NCBI GenBank assembly: GCA_030844895.1
Contig: JAUTDX010000158.1
Span: 248,001-312,000, forward strand
Direction of reading: 5' to 3'
Length of the DNA stretch: 64,000 nt
DNA from: Ambrosia x helenae
Lineage: Eukaryota; Streptophyta; Magnoliopsida; Asterales; Asteraceae
Shown here in pieces: positions 49,839 to 59,871 of the stretch (within the stretch, counting starts at the first letter, position 1; each line of letters starts with the position of its first letter). A program made the position numbers and the translations under genes. Below the pieces are notes generated by a model. That model ran no database searches. It saw nothing but the letters and a program-made list of their open reading frames with translations, and had not been told where the DNA came from.

Positions 49839-52640
49839 CTACGCCGCTATCCCCTTTTGAATCGCAAAGCCTATCCTGTTAAACACAAACCCTTGGTTCT
49901 TAGGGCTCTGCGAGTCACTGTGGACCACCTTCTGCACTCGTTTTAGAAACCGTACTGCCTCAGGGCCAGGGATCCAAATGTGTCAAAAGCAAACAGCAGG
50001 AACACATGTTGATTCTCTAAACAGGCTGCTTCGTGCTTAGCGACCTTCTTAGCTTCTGCCTTCAAAACTGCCTGCCCCGGTACAAAGCCGCTGTCTCTCA
50101 AACCTACCAAAGGGGACACCCCTGTCAAGTCAACACAAGCATGTTTGCCCCCAACCCATCCAAACACAAGAACATCCGCAGGACGCAAGGTAGATCTCCC
50201 CTCCCGCGAATTAGTTAGAAAATTGACTGGTGCTTCTTTCTTGGCTGAGACCCCCCGCACTTCGAAGCACATCCCATAGAACATCTCTGACCAAATCATG
50301 GCGGTACTTGAACCCCGACAATTCCTTGCAGTGGAGCGCATGCTCGCCAAATTTATCCAGACATGTTTTTTTGCAAACGGGGCATGGTTCATCCGAGGGG
50401 AACAGAGGTATCATGAGCCGGTATTTGAGAATAGCCCTGTATTCGATTGCCGACATCCGTTGCCCAAGACCTTCAATGGGCACGACAGTCAGAAAATCTT
50501 GAGCATGAGCCTCTTGAAGGCATGCAAACACTGCCTTTTGTCGTGGAGTCATATCAAAGTGCCCCTCCATAGTCTGCACGTGTTTACCATAAGAGCACTC
50601 GCCAAGGTTTGTTGAGGTTTCTAGGGGGCGGTCTCCTTATCGGTATAACCGCCTAGATCAATTTCCGGAAGAACTGTTTTAACATTACCAAGTGCGAGGG
50701 TGTAGTCAGAATCCACCCCCATCACACCAGCACTCCGCGGGATGTGGTCCTGTAATCCCCACGACTGAGCCCTCAACGCCACAAAGGCGTATGTTGACAC
50801 ATCCCCTGTCATGAAAATCCCTAAGCCCCCAAGCCGCATAGGCAAGGATGCTAGCCTCCATTGGAGGTCCCCAAAATGTGCCCCTCCACAGACAACAATG
50901 CTTTCAACTGCCTTCCGAAGGCCTGCATCAAAAATGGACACCGCCTCTTTGACATGCTCTGGCTGACATGTTCGTAGCCCGAACACTAATTTAGCAACCC
51001 CCATGCATGAGCGCAGTAAGAGGAGCTCACTTTGAGGGTCTCTTAATTTCGGCAGGTGTTCCATGAGTTCAACCGCGCGCAAAGCCCTTTTGGTTGCCAA
51101 AGAGCGTATATAACCTGCATCCCGGCTAACAGCTCCCCCAAGGAGTTTAACCCCTCGGTCGGGCCTACCTATCTCACTAGGAAATAAACCGGGCGTTGTT
51201 GCTGAACCATTGCATGTTGGCCAAAAAATCTCAGTTTTTCGCACATTAAGCATAAGCCCCAGAGACGGCCCTTCAGATCAAATAATATCAAGTGCCCTCG
51301 CTACGTCTTCAGTTTTACCTATAATAGTGCCATCATCTAGATACCAAGCATGGAAAGGGAGGGAGCAGGCTTCCTGCACCCGGAGAACAAGCGGATGAAG
51401 GATCAATGCAAAAAAGGAGGGGCCCGAGAGGGTCCCCTTGCTGAACCCCAGTACTAGCACCAATATGAGTATCGCCCACGTATAACATGGCATGCCGGGC
51501 ATACAAGAATTGCACCCACGGGTAAATGGATGGGCATCGACAATAAACTTCCCTGAGAAGTGCAGTACGGTCGACTACGTTAAAAGCATTGGAGAAATCA
51601 GTACGGTCGACTACGTTAAAAGCATTGGAGAAATCAACAGTAAGCATAGCCAGGGAGCCATCAGAATGGAACATGTTCACAAACCTATTGCCACTGTGCA
51701 ACACTGCATCTGCCCCATTAGGGACCCCAACCCCAAATTGGAAATCCCCTAGATACGCAGCCATCTCCTTACCCACTTTACGCATAGCGACTTTCGACAC
51801 CAATCTCCTCCAAATAGTCCCAACCGCGATAGGTCTAATTCCATTGTCGGGCTTTAACAAGGGGGTTAATGGAGCGGAGACAACGAACTCCGCCAGTTCA
51901 GAACGACAAAGCCCCCCAAGCCACAGGTTGACAACATCTGTGATGGACTTAAGCAACCCAGACGCAGTGGGGGACCCCTGGCCACAAAATGCGTCCAAGA
52001 TATGTTGAGCCCGCAAACCATCCCTCGCGCAAGAGGTCCCTTTTGGGAAGGATTTAATACACGCCAGCACACAATCAACGTCAACTTGTAGAGCTGGCTC
52101 AGATGGCATGGTGGAAGGCTTGGTCGGAGGCTCCACAATAGGGTGTTTATCTATCAAGGCTTTCAAAGTGGCCTCCCCAAGGGGTGCGACCCCTGATGAA
52201 CACAGGACCTTGACCGCAGCTGTGTTGTGCCCATCTGCCACTTTTCGAAGGCATTGCTTAATGTTGCCCCCACTCCCATCATTATCTTGCTCACTGGGCC
52301 TACATGAAAGCCCCTCCGCAGGTAGATCAAGGAGGTTCTTAATGAGCTCCTCAAAGCCGGCTCCATCTTTCCAAACCGCTAAGGCTCGCATAATGGAGTT
52401 GCATTGAAGCGATTTCCTGTTCCCAAACCTGCTTTCTTGCCTACAGGCTGGTTTGACCGCCTGTAACGTGCAACGAGGCAACAACAAAAGCTTAACCCAT
52501 GCCTCAATAGACCCTGGGGTATCCGCCACTTTACGCAGCCCCCCTGACAAAGCCTGCGCAAACGCCATACGACACGCAGGCGGGATGCTCTTGACAGTGG
52601 AGAGGGGGAGCGCGAGGATGCGCTCAAGGAGACGATTAAG
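49839..52640 (-). pseudogene. Non-LTR-type reverse transcriptase with zinc motif and PD-(D/E)XK-like nuclease
   Basis: Minus-strand order: N-terminal region (52640 to about 51990, truncated at the 5' end); RT core with RPIAVGTIWRRLV, MLTVDFSNAFNVVDRT (first Asp), GVQQGDPLGPLLF and WYLDDGT (catalytic DD near 51345); thumb/connection region (51253-50621); a zinc-type CPVCKKTCLDKFGEHALHC block (near 50370-50430); then LRPADVLVF...HACVDLTGV and a Lys-rich KAEAKKVAKHEAAC, resembling a restriction-like endonuclease. A tail (FVFNRIGFAIQKG) ends at TAG 49839-49841, followed by a run of 11 A. Frame breaks lie near 51400, 51260, 50600, 50390 and 49965, and a 36-bp tandem duplication repeats the first catalytic motif. 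It would copy its RNA at a nicked target, but this copy is dead. Clade unknown. Confidence 0.75.
51564..51640 (-). repeat. 36-bp tandem duplication inside the RT active-site motif
   Basis: The segment AGTACGGTCGACTACGTT plus AAAAGCATTGGAGAAATC occurs twice in tandem. In protein it doubles DFSNAFNVVDRT, which includes the first catalytic Asp, without changing the frame. Confidence 0.93.
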
Positions 52641-53090
52641 TAATCAAATTTAATAATTGACATATTTACATAACAAAATCCAACATTTATATAAAAAAAA
52701 ACGAGTTCAGTTATCTATATCTATACATATAATAAACCAAAGCCATTTTAATGACATGACACTCAAAGAGGGTATTCTTTTCATTGAGTGTGCCATGTGT
52801 CATCCCATGTAGCAAATGCTTTATTTTAGGAAAATAATAATTTAAAATTTAAAAACAAAATTAGATTTTTATCTCTAATGTTTTCTCCCATAACTTTTAA
52901 ACGTTAATATATTTTATATACGAGATTTTTTAAAGAAAAAAATTACACCAAATTAACGAGCGTTTTATTATCTTTCCAACGGGTACCATAGTGCTATATA
53001 AAAAACGGAGAAAAAAACGACTATTTTTTTGTGTGGTTTTGTTCATACAGAAAAAAAACACAAAGTGTTCAGGTTATTCATTAATCATGT

Positions 53091-54621
53091 TGATGTGCTA
53101 AAAGTGGTTTAGTAAAAACTAACTAAATTAAACTAAACTAGACACTCTAAGTTTTAAATTTATAACCTAAGACTCTCTAAACCTAAACCACACAACCGGC
53201 AAGTGTACCGGTCAGTGCAGTATAGCTAAAGTAAGTCCGAGTATCGAACCCACGAGACTCTACTAGAAAACGTAAACTAGACTCGATTACTTATCTACAA
53301 ACTGACTTAAATTGTTTTGTTGCTTAAGGGGGGTTTTCTAACAAACTAATAAAAATAAATAAAATAAACTAAAATAATTAAAGACACAAACTGGGAACTG
53401 AAACTGGGATCAGATGATGGGAAGGCACTACCTAGGCTAGAATCCTACACATGAATGATAAATTTCTAATGGCTATGGAACTGGTGTGGAACCGGGATCT
53501 TAAAATACTAAACATCAAGAATAAACTAGACACCCTCGACCCTTCTCAAGGGGAAACCCTAGAATATTGTTGTGCTGTTAAACCACCGGTTGAGAGGTTA
53601 CCCTCACAGGCTTACCTACTCGAATCTTAAAGTACCCGCTAGACAGTCTACCTCACAGCGCGAAAGTCACAATACACCCGAAAGTGCAAGGGGTAACTAC
53701 AATATTTCTGATAAGACTTGGCCTACAAGGAATGCTAGGGAAACTAGGAAGATCTTCTCACAAAGCCTCTAGAACTAGCAATTTAACACCCTAGACAGGT
53801 CAACAATCTCGCACCTCACAGCTATTGAGAATTGGTAGAATACTTAGAATTATCTAACTAACAATTACAACTCCTATGGACAATCTGCAGAATTAACCAT
53901 AAACTAGTCGCTAACACTCAGTCCGCAACCTAACCCGCATTCATACATGAAAGACATTCACAAAAACGCAAGTGGAGTTTATAAACATTAATTAAATAAA
54001 ACTAAATACGCATACACATCAAACCAGAAAATAAAAAGTTCTTTACTTTAAAATTCAACCCACCACCAAAAGTTCCAAGACCAAAAGAAAATAAATCAAA
54101 CATGTGCAATCATCTTTAACCTAGGTAGCGAAAAGGTCTAGCCAATAAAAGTCATGGCACAATCAAAACAATAGAAACAGATAATATTCATGGCGTTCAC
54201 AATGGGTTTGAATAAATAAATAATGAATAAATAGATTAGAACCGACCCGTGCTGGCACCTATGCCTCAACCCTTTGATCCCTTTCTCTTGATTCCTTTGA
54301 GGCTGCCCTGTTCCTCTCTCTTGATGTCCTTCGTAAAGTAATATTGCTCCGCCTCTTATGTCCCTTCGTCAATTGTGGCAGTCTCCAATTATCTCATGCG
54401 GCACCCTTCAAAAATAATATATATATCTCTCCAATTAGTGGAGCACTCCAAAGAAATAAATATATTGGTCTCTGCCCTGGTCCAATCGCTGCTCTTCTTG
54501 TTCATAATGTGCGCCGCCTTGTGCCCTCTAAAGGATTTGTTATTGGGCCCTTTCAACTATCTTTTTTCCAAACGTGACATAAGTCACTTTTTTTTCTTTA
54601 TTAATTTTTTCTTTTTGTTTC

Positions 54622-54663
<42 letters not shown>

Positions 54664-54948
54664 ATATACTATTATTATATATAGCATTCTAGCTCCATGC
54701 TCTTGACTCGGGTGTTCTTGGCTTGACCAAAGTTACTCGTTTACGCTCCAACGTCCATTCGAACACCTACCAAAATATAAAATAAATAAGTAAGCGCTAA
54801 AACTGACTCAAAACTAATAAAAATCTATAGAAACCTATACTAAATAAAATAGTGCGGTACAAGCCTAAAACTAATAAAAACACTATCTAAACTACTCGAA
54901 AACTATACAAACTTTACACTGGAAATAGATGTATTTTACAATATATCA
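53091..54948 (-). mobile_element. Solo-LTR-like repeat (copy B)
   Basis: Starts TGATGTGC and ends ATATATCA, with a possible 4-bp duplication ATGT on both sides. It aligns as reverse complement with 3633-5393. Shared blocks include GGCAAGTGYACCGGTC near the left end (53197 onwards), GTCCGAGTATCGAACCCACG, and near the right end the complement of GGACGTTGGAGC with a TTA microsatellite (54625-54660). At 1858 bp it is about 100 bp longer than copy A and clearly diverged. Confidence 0.68.
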
Positions 54949-55344
54949 ATGTATAGGCAAGTCATTAGTTATGTTCAAACCAGTAAATATGATTTTTATT
55001 TACAACATGTGTTAGCATTGGAGTTGTACATTGTTTTAGGTTAGGTTTTAATATTAGAGTTATACATTGTTTAAGGTTATGCACTAACACTGAAGATACA
55101 TTGTTAATTGTTTTAGGTTAAGTGCTACCCGAAGCTTTCCTGCATGTAACTGTAAAACGCATCAGTATATTTCAGGTTTAAAATTGATATTTCAAATTAG
55201 ATTTCTCAACCCGGGACGCTCCCGGGATATATTAGTTTAAAAAAAATTGTGGGTTTGGGTCGGGCCTGGGATTAGGTGATACCCGACCCAATTACCCTTT
55301 TTTTTATATTAGAATATGATAACTTATGGCAGAGATTTTTTTAA

Positions 55345-55409
<65 letters not shown>
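55345..55409. repeat. AAT microsatellite
   Basis: An uninterrupted ATA/AAT run of about 20 units. A second, longer run lies at 55798-55891. Confidence 0.95.
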
Positions 55410-55796
55410 GGGTTAGGATCAAATACACAGTGAAAGAAAAATAGGAAGTCGTAGGAAGGGTATCAAACGGACTCCGATTGAACTTATTCAAGCGGCATTG
55501 GAATCGTCTTATCGAACCCTACGACGTTAATTTTTAGGTCTTCGTTTTTTATGGTTTTAGCTTGTAGTTTTTAGAATATGCGTTACATCATTGTGTCTTT
55601 TATATACTATTGTGTCTTTTTCTTATTTTCATCATTGTGTCATTTTTTCAATTCATTGTGTCTTTTTTCTTCAGCATTGTGTTATATTTTTTTGGCACTG
55701 TGTTATATTTTGTGGCTCAGTGTGTCATATTTCATGATCTATTATGTTTTTTGTATCCTTCTCACTTTTTGTAGCCTTTGTAGAATAACCTAACCC

Positions 55797-55797
<1 letters not shown>

Positions 55798-55891
<94 letters not shown>
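55798..55891. repeat. Long AAT microsatellite
   Basis: About 30 consecutive AAT units inside the Helitron-like element, before its third 3'-end-like motif. Confidence 0.95.
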
Positions 55892-55892
<1 letters not shown>

Positions 55893-56282
55893 TATTGGCA
55901 AGTCATTAATTATGTTGTCATATTAGATATTTTATTATGTCATATAAGATATTTCAACCCGGGACGCTCTCCAACAGGTAATTGCTATGTTTTCTTTTTC
56001 TACCATATTCTTAAATAGCTCAAATCTTATTGTATGCAGTTAAAGACCTTTGACTGAATGTATTGGTGCTAAACAATCTTTGTCCCCTTGAAGTGCTTGG
56101 GATTTTAATATTCTGTTTTAGGTGTTGATGTTGTAAGGTGAAATTGATCTTTTGGTATATTTTTTTTAAAAGTATCTGATATAAGTTGATATATAGATGC
56201 CATTTTTATAGTTTAGATACTTCTAATTTTATTCACTTTACTTAGATTTCTCAACCCGGGACGCTCCCGGTGTATAAGCTAG

Positions 56283-56674
56283 TATAAAATCAATAAAAAA
56301 CAAATAGAAAATATAGATTATACGTATTTTCGTGTGTCAACATATTATTAGACTGATGTGCTTTAAAAAGAAAAAAAAAATTAAAAAATCACATCTAGTA
56401 ACGGGTTCATGAACCCGATTTCCATCACGGCCTGAACATATACAACCTGTTAGGTTGGGCTTTCACTGGGCCCAATAACAAGACCAAGCCCAAGCCCAAG
56501 ACAAAGACCAACACTTTATTGCTTTTAAACGAGCGCAGCTGTGCAGGTAAACCATCCTTTGCTGCAGTGCGTCTTTCTCCTTTACGTACATTATTATCTT
56601 TAACCCATTCATTTGTCATCATACAATATTAATATTACTTTCTGTTTCATGCATGGTATATTCACTATCTACAG
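56283..56674. other. 5' flank of the TAF1B-like gene
   Basis: Spacer holding the probable promoter and 5' leader. It includes a GGCCCAATAA/CCCAAGCCCAAG block (56465-56500), similar to the GCCCA elements of plant housekeeping promoters. No TATA box is obvious at the expected distance. Confidence 0.5.
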
Positions 56675-59033
56675 ATGGCTGCTGCATTGGGTTTTAAGTG
56701 CCAGTTTTGCAAGCATGGGGATTTGGAAGATGGTTCTGATGGATTCTTTTACTGCCTGCAATGCGGCCAACGAGCCGATGATATTAGGGACACTATGGCT
56801 GGAGAGGATGACTTGCTTATGACCAAAGAGTCTGTAAGGGGTATGTTCGAAGACGAATGATCACACACACTGATCAGCCAATCTCCAAGTCCAAACCCCT
56901 TTCAGACTTTTGGAAAATACTAGTGACCCAAGAAGACGCTGATGCGGAAGCTGATGATGCAGAAATTAAGAGGAAGTATGTTATGGGAGTCCAGTTGATG
57001 ATTGAAATGCAAGTGAAGACCTTGGTTGAAGAGTGTAATGTGTGTCCTGTAATCGTTGGCATGATCGAGCCTGTTTGGTTAAGATTCGTGGCGTCAACTA
57101 AGCTTTTTTCGGGTGATGGTGTTTAGTTATATATTTTTTTGTCAGTTATAACCAATGTTGAAGAAGGCGCTAGGCGGGTGGTGAGGTCCAGCCTAGGGAC
57201 TAGTCGGGACTAGGCGGAACTAGGCGTTTTGGGATTTTTATATGTATTTTATATATATACACACAAATTTAGGTTTTTTTTTAAAATATGTTAAGATATA
57301 TACACATAATACTAAGAAATTTAAAAAAAATAAAAAAAATTAAACATACCACCGCCTAGGCCCGCCTAATAGCCAAAACGTCTAGTTCACCGACTAGGTC
57401 CTTATTCCTATATTTAGTCCCACCTAGCGCCTAGGCGCCCCCCTAGGCCGACTTTTACAACACCGGTTATAACTGTTTTAACTAACGGCGGCCGCCTTTT
57501 ACAACACTGGTTATAACTGTTTTAACTAACCAACTTATGTACTTTTGTTTCATGTCAGATGTAACAAAACGGTATGGATCACAAAGCAAGACAATACCGT
57601 TATCTTGCTCTCTAGCGATTTCTTTTTTGGTGTGTCATTTAGCAAGGGAGCCAATCTTGCCAACAGATATTATTAAATGGACACTTGAAGGAACACTTCC
57701 TTATTTAGCTGCTTTTGTTGAAATCGATAAACAGATGGGAACCCGAATTGGAATCCCATCTGATAAGGACAAGTGTTCTGTAATCTCAGCAGAAAGACTC
57801 GAGTCGTTAGCTGCTTCTATTGCCCATTCAATAGGATTGGAATTACCTCCAGTCAACTTTTATGCAATTGCTTCGCGTTATCTTAAACAGTTGTCTCTTC
57901 CGGTTAATGTTATTCTCCCTCATGCATGCCGGATATATGAGTGGTCAATGCCACCCGAGCTGTGGTTATCTGCAAACAAGTCCAGGCTTCCCACACGCGC
58001 TTTTGTATTGTCTATACTTATAGTTTCGATTAGGATTCTTTACGATATACATGGTTTTGGTAAGTGGGAAATGTCATTGTCTTGTGCCAGTAAGAGAAAT
58101 AATGCTGCTGCAGAACAATCCAACATGGATGCTACAGACATTTTAGTTTTACTTCAAGCGAAATATTATGCGCTCGTTGATACAAGTGGTAAGATTTGGC
58201 TTCAGCGTTGAGTACGCTTAATATTTTTGGTATCGCCTAACATGTGTTGTTTGTGTTTGGTAGATCATGCTAAGGATCTTGAAGCATATCTTAATCATTG
58301 TAAGGATGTGGTTTATGCTGGTGTGGAGCTGTCATCCGAGGATTACGCCGAAAACAAGATAATAAACGACCTTTGGAATTTCTATCAGGCGAAAAAGGCA
58401 TGATTTCGTATTTGTAATTTTCAGTATGTATCTATCGTTCGTTGCTATATGTGTATGCACACACGCATACACACATAGTACCGAAACAGAATGATGTGAT
58501 TAGAGTATGCGTTATGAATATACGGAGTAAATATGTTTACATTCGTTTTGATATTTTTTTTGTGATTCATTGTAGGATCATAAACCATCTGAGTCATGTT
58601 CCTTGGGCGCTATTAGTCCCGACGAGAGATCTCCTGATCATTCAAACAGTGAAATGAACAAGACCAAGAAACCTAAAGACGACAATGTCCAAGCCATCCC
58701 CGGCCCTAACGAGTCCTACAAAGAAAGAGAAATAAAGCGAATGAAAGCAAACATGGAAGAGAACAAATTTTGTTACATACCTCCGAGAAGAGTCGAAAGA
58801 CATAATTACTTACACTACACAAGAAAAAAGGGGACGATGCGTATGTTTACGCTGCACATGCAGATTATTACATTCTACTTCGTTCCTGTGCTCGAGTGGC
58901 TCAACTTGATGTCAGGAGTATGCATACCGCAGTGCTTAGTTTTGAGAGGCGATTGGATTGGCTAGAGAAGAATATTCAACACTCCTTGAAACAAATTCCT
59001 TGTTTCAAAGCTTGCAAACTTTGTCATGAATAA
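56675..59033 (+). pseudogene. TAF1B: TAF1B/RRN7-like RNA polymerase I initiation factor gene with two apparent frameshifts
   Basis: The family supplies the TFIIB-like subunit of the Pol I core factor that recruits polymerase to rDNA in the nucleolus. ATG at 56675 opens an N-terminal zinc ribbon (CQFCKHG...CLQCGQ, about residues 9-34). Cyclin-fold regions follow (YVMGVQLMIEMQVKTLVEE; SLAISFLVCHLA; YAIASRYLKQL). Model: 56675-57118, 57559-58188, 58264-58397, 58576-59033, about 555 codons, TAA at 59031. The intron after 58397 would need a GC donor. One base is missing near 56857 (stop TGA at 56858 in the first frame) and one near 58825-58835 in an A-rich run. Downstream frames match the family well, so either a recent pseudogene or consensus errors are possible. 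Confidence 0.75.
57153..57465. mobile_element. hAT-type MITE in the first TAF1B-like intron
   Basis: A 313-bp element flanked by the exact 8-bp duplication GTTATAAC (57145-57152 and 57466-57473). Imperfect TIRs read CAATGTTGAAGAAGGCG and, on the complement of the right end, CGGTGTTGTAAAAGTCGG. The body is rich in CTAGGCG motifs. An 8-bp duplication and short TIRs fit hAT. A partial second copy of the right end with its flank follows at 57490-57535. Confidence 0.85.
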
Positions 59034-59116
59034 TTCTGGGAATTTTCCAAGTTATACTTGTGATGTTTGTTTACAATTTTGCAGTATACATAGCACATAA
59101 TCAGGAAATAACATTA

Positions 59117-59334
59117 GGGGGTGTTTGGGATTGATTATTCAAAACAGATTATGCGTTTTGAAAAAAGCAGGGGTGGAGATGCTTATAGATTATTGCGTTT
59201 TGGTAGCCTAAAAACTGATTATTTGCGTTTTCAAAACACAATCCCAAACACTAAAAAGTAAAAAACTGATTATCTGCGTTTTCAAAACGCAATAATCTAA
59301 AAATCAGATTCAAAACACAATCCCAAACACCCTC
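59117..59334. mobile_element. Tourist-like (PIF/Harbinger) MITE
   Basis: A 218-bp element with TIRs GGGGGTGTTTGGGATTG and CAATCCCAAACACCCTC and the 3-bp duplication TTA (59114-59116 and 59335-59337). It lies just downstream of the TAF1B-like gene. It contains internal repeats of CTGATTAT and GCGTTTTCAAAACGC. Confidence 0.88.
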
Positions 59335-59871
59335 TTAGAAGTCTTGTTTGATGTGTGTTGTCAACTAGAATGGTTTTGATTTATAGTTATTATTTAAGCA
59401 TGTGTATCGGAAAATGTTGTAGCAATATGTCCATGAAATCAACCTTCTTTTGTACTTTCAGATGTGAAATAGCAATCCGCTACTAACATGAAAAAATATT
59501 CGCACGCATCATCTAGACTAAGAGCTTGATTTTATCTCGACGGCAATGAGTGATGTAAAATTTGCCCGACAAGATATACAGAACAATAACAATAACTGTA
59601 AACATGCCCTAAGTATATGATGAACCAACAATAAGCTGACTATTAATTGAATATAAGAAAAGAACGCTTTCTTTGCTTGAAAATGAAAACTCAAAAAACT
59701 CAACAGTTAATAGGAAGAAAATACAGATGAACCTTTGCAAACATCATCCGTGTCTTAACAATGGATTACGCAGAAAGTTTTCAGGTAACTAAGCATGGCA
59801 TTGCTTCTCAAAACAACATTTGGAAATTATTACTACAAAAACCATCAAGTTCACACAACCATTACCACATT
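59335..59871. other. Intergenic spacer between the TAF1B-like and VDAC genes
   Basis: The convergent 3' flanks of the two genes. No further gene is seen. Confidence 0.65.

Larger units (their letters stand above)
54949..55950. other. Non-coding interior of the Helitron-like element
   Basis: AT-rich sequence with two AAT microsatellites and a TTGTGTCTTTTT-rich block (55590-55740). No gene is seen. Confidence 0.6.
52714..56282 (+). mobile_element. Helitron-like element (copy 2) with a nested solo-LTR-like repeat
   Basis: Starts TCTATATCTATACATATAAT at 52714 after an A. Ends AAGCTAG at 56282 before a T, with the hairpin-like CCCGGGACGCTCCCGG about 12 bases inside. These fit Helitron 5'-TC, subterminal hairpin, 3'-CTAG and A/T target rules. 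Its 52860-53065 segment matches 48430-48620 in inverse orientation. Two further copies of the 3' motif lie at 55196-55232 and 55951-55975. The interior has no Rep/helicase gene, and holds the LTR-like copy 53091-54948 and long AAT microsatellites. Confidence 0.6.

Noticed and set aside
52379..52663. Minus-strand frame at the 5' end of the RT pseudogene
   Set aside because: Only its first part is RT-like, and it merges with the main RT frame, so it was not listed separately.
57560..58211. 224-codon frame as a separate gene
   Set aside because: It is the third coding block of the TAF1B-like gene, with fitting splice phases on both sides.
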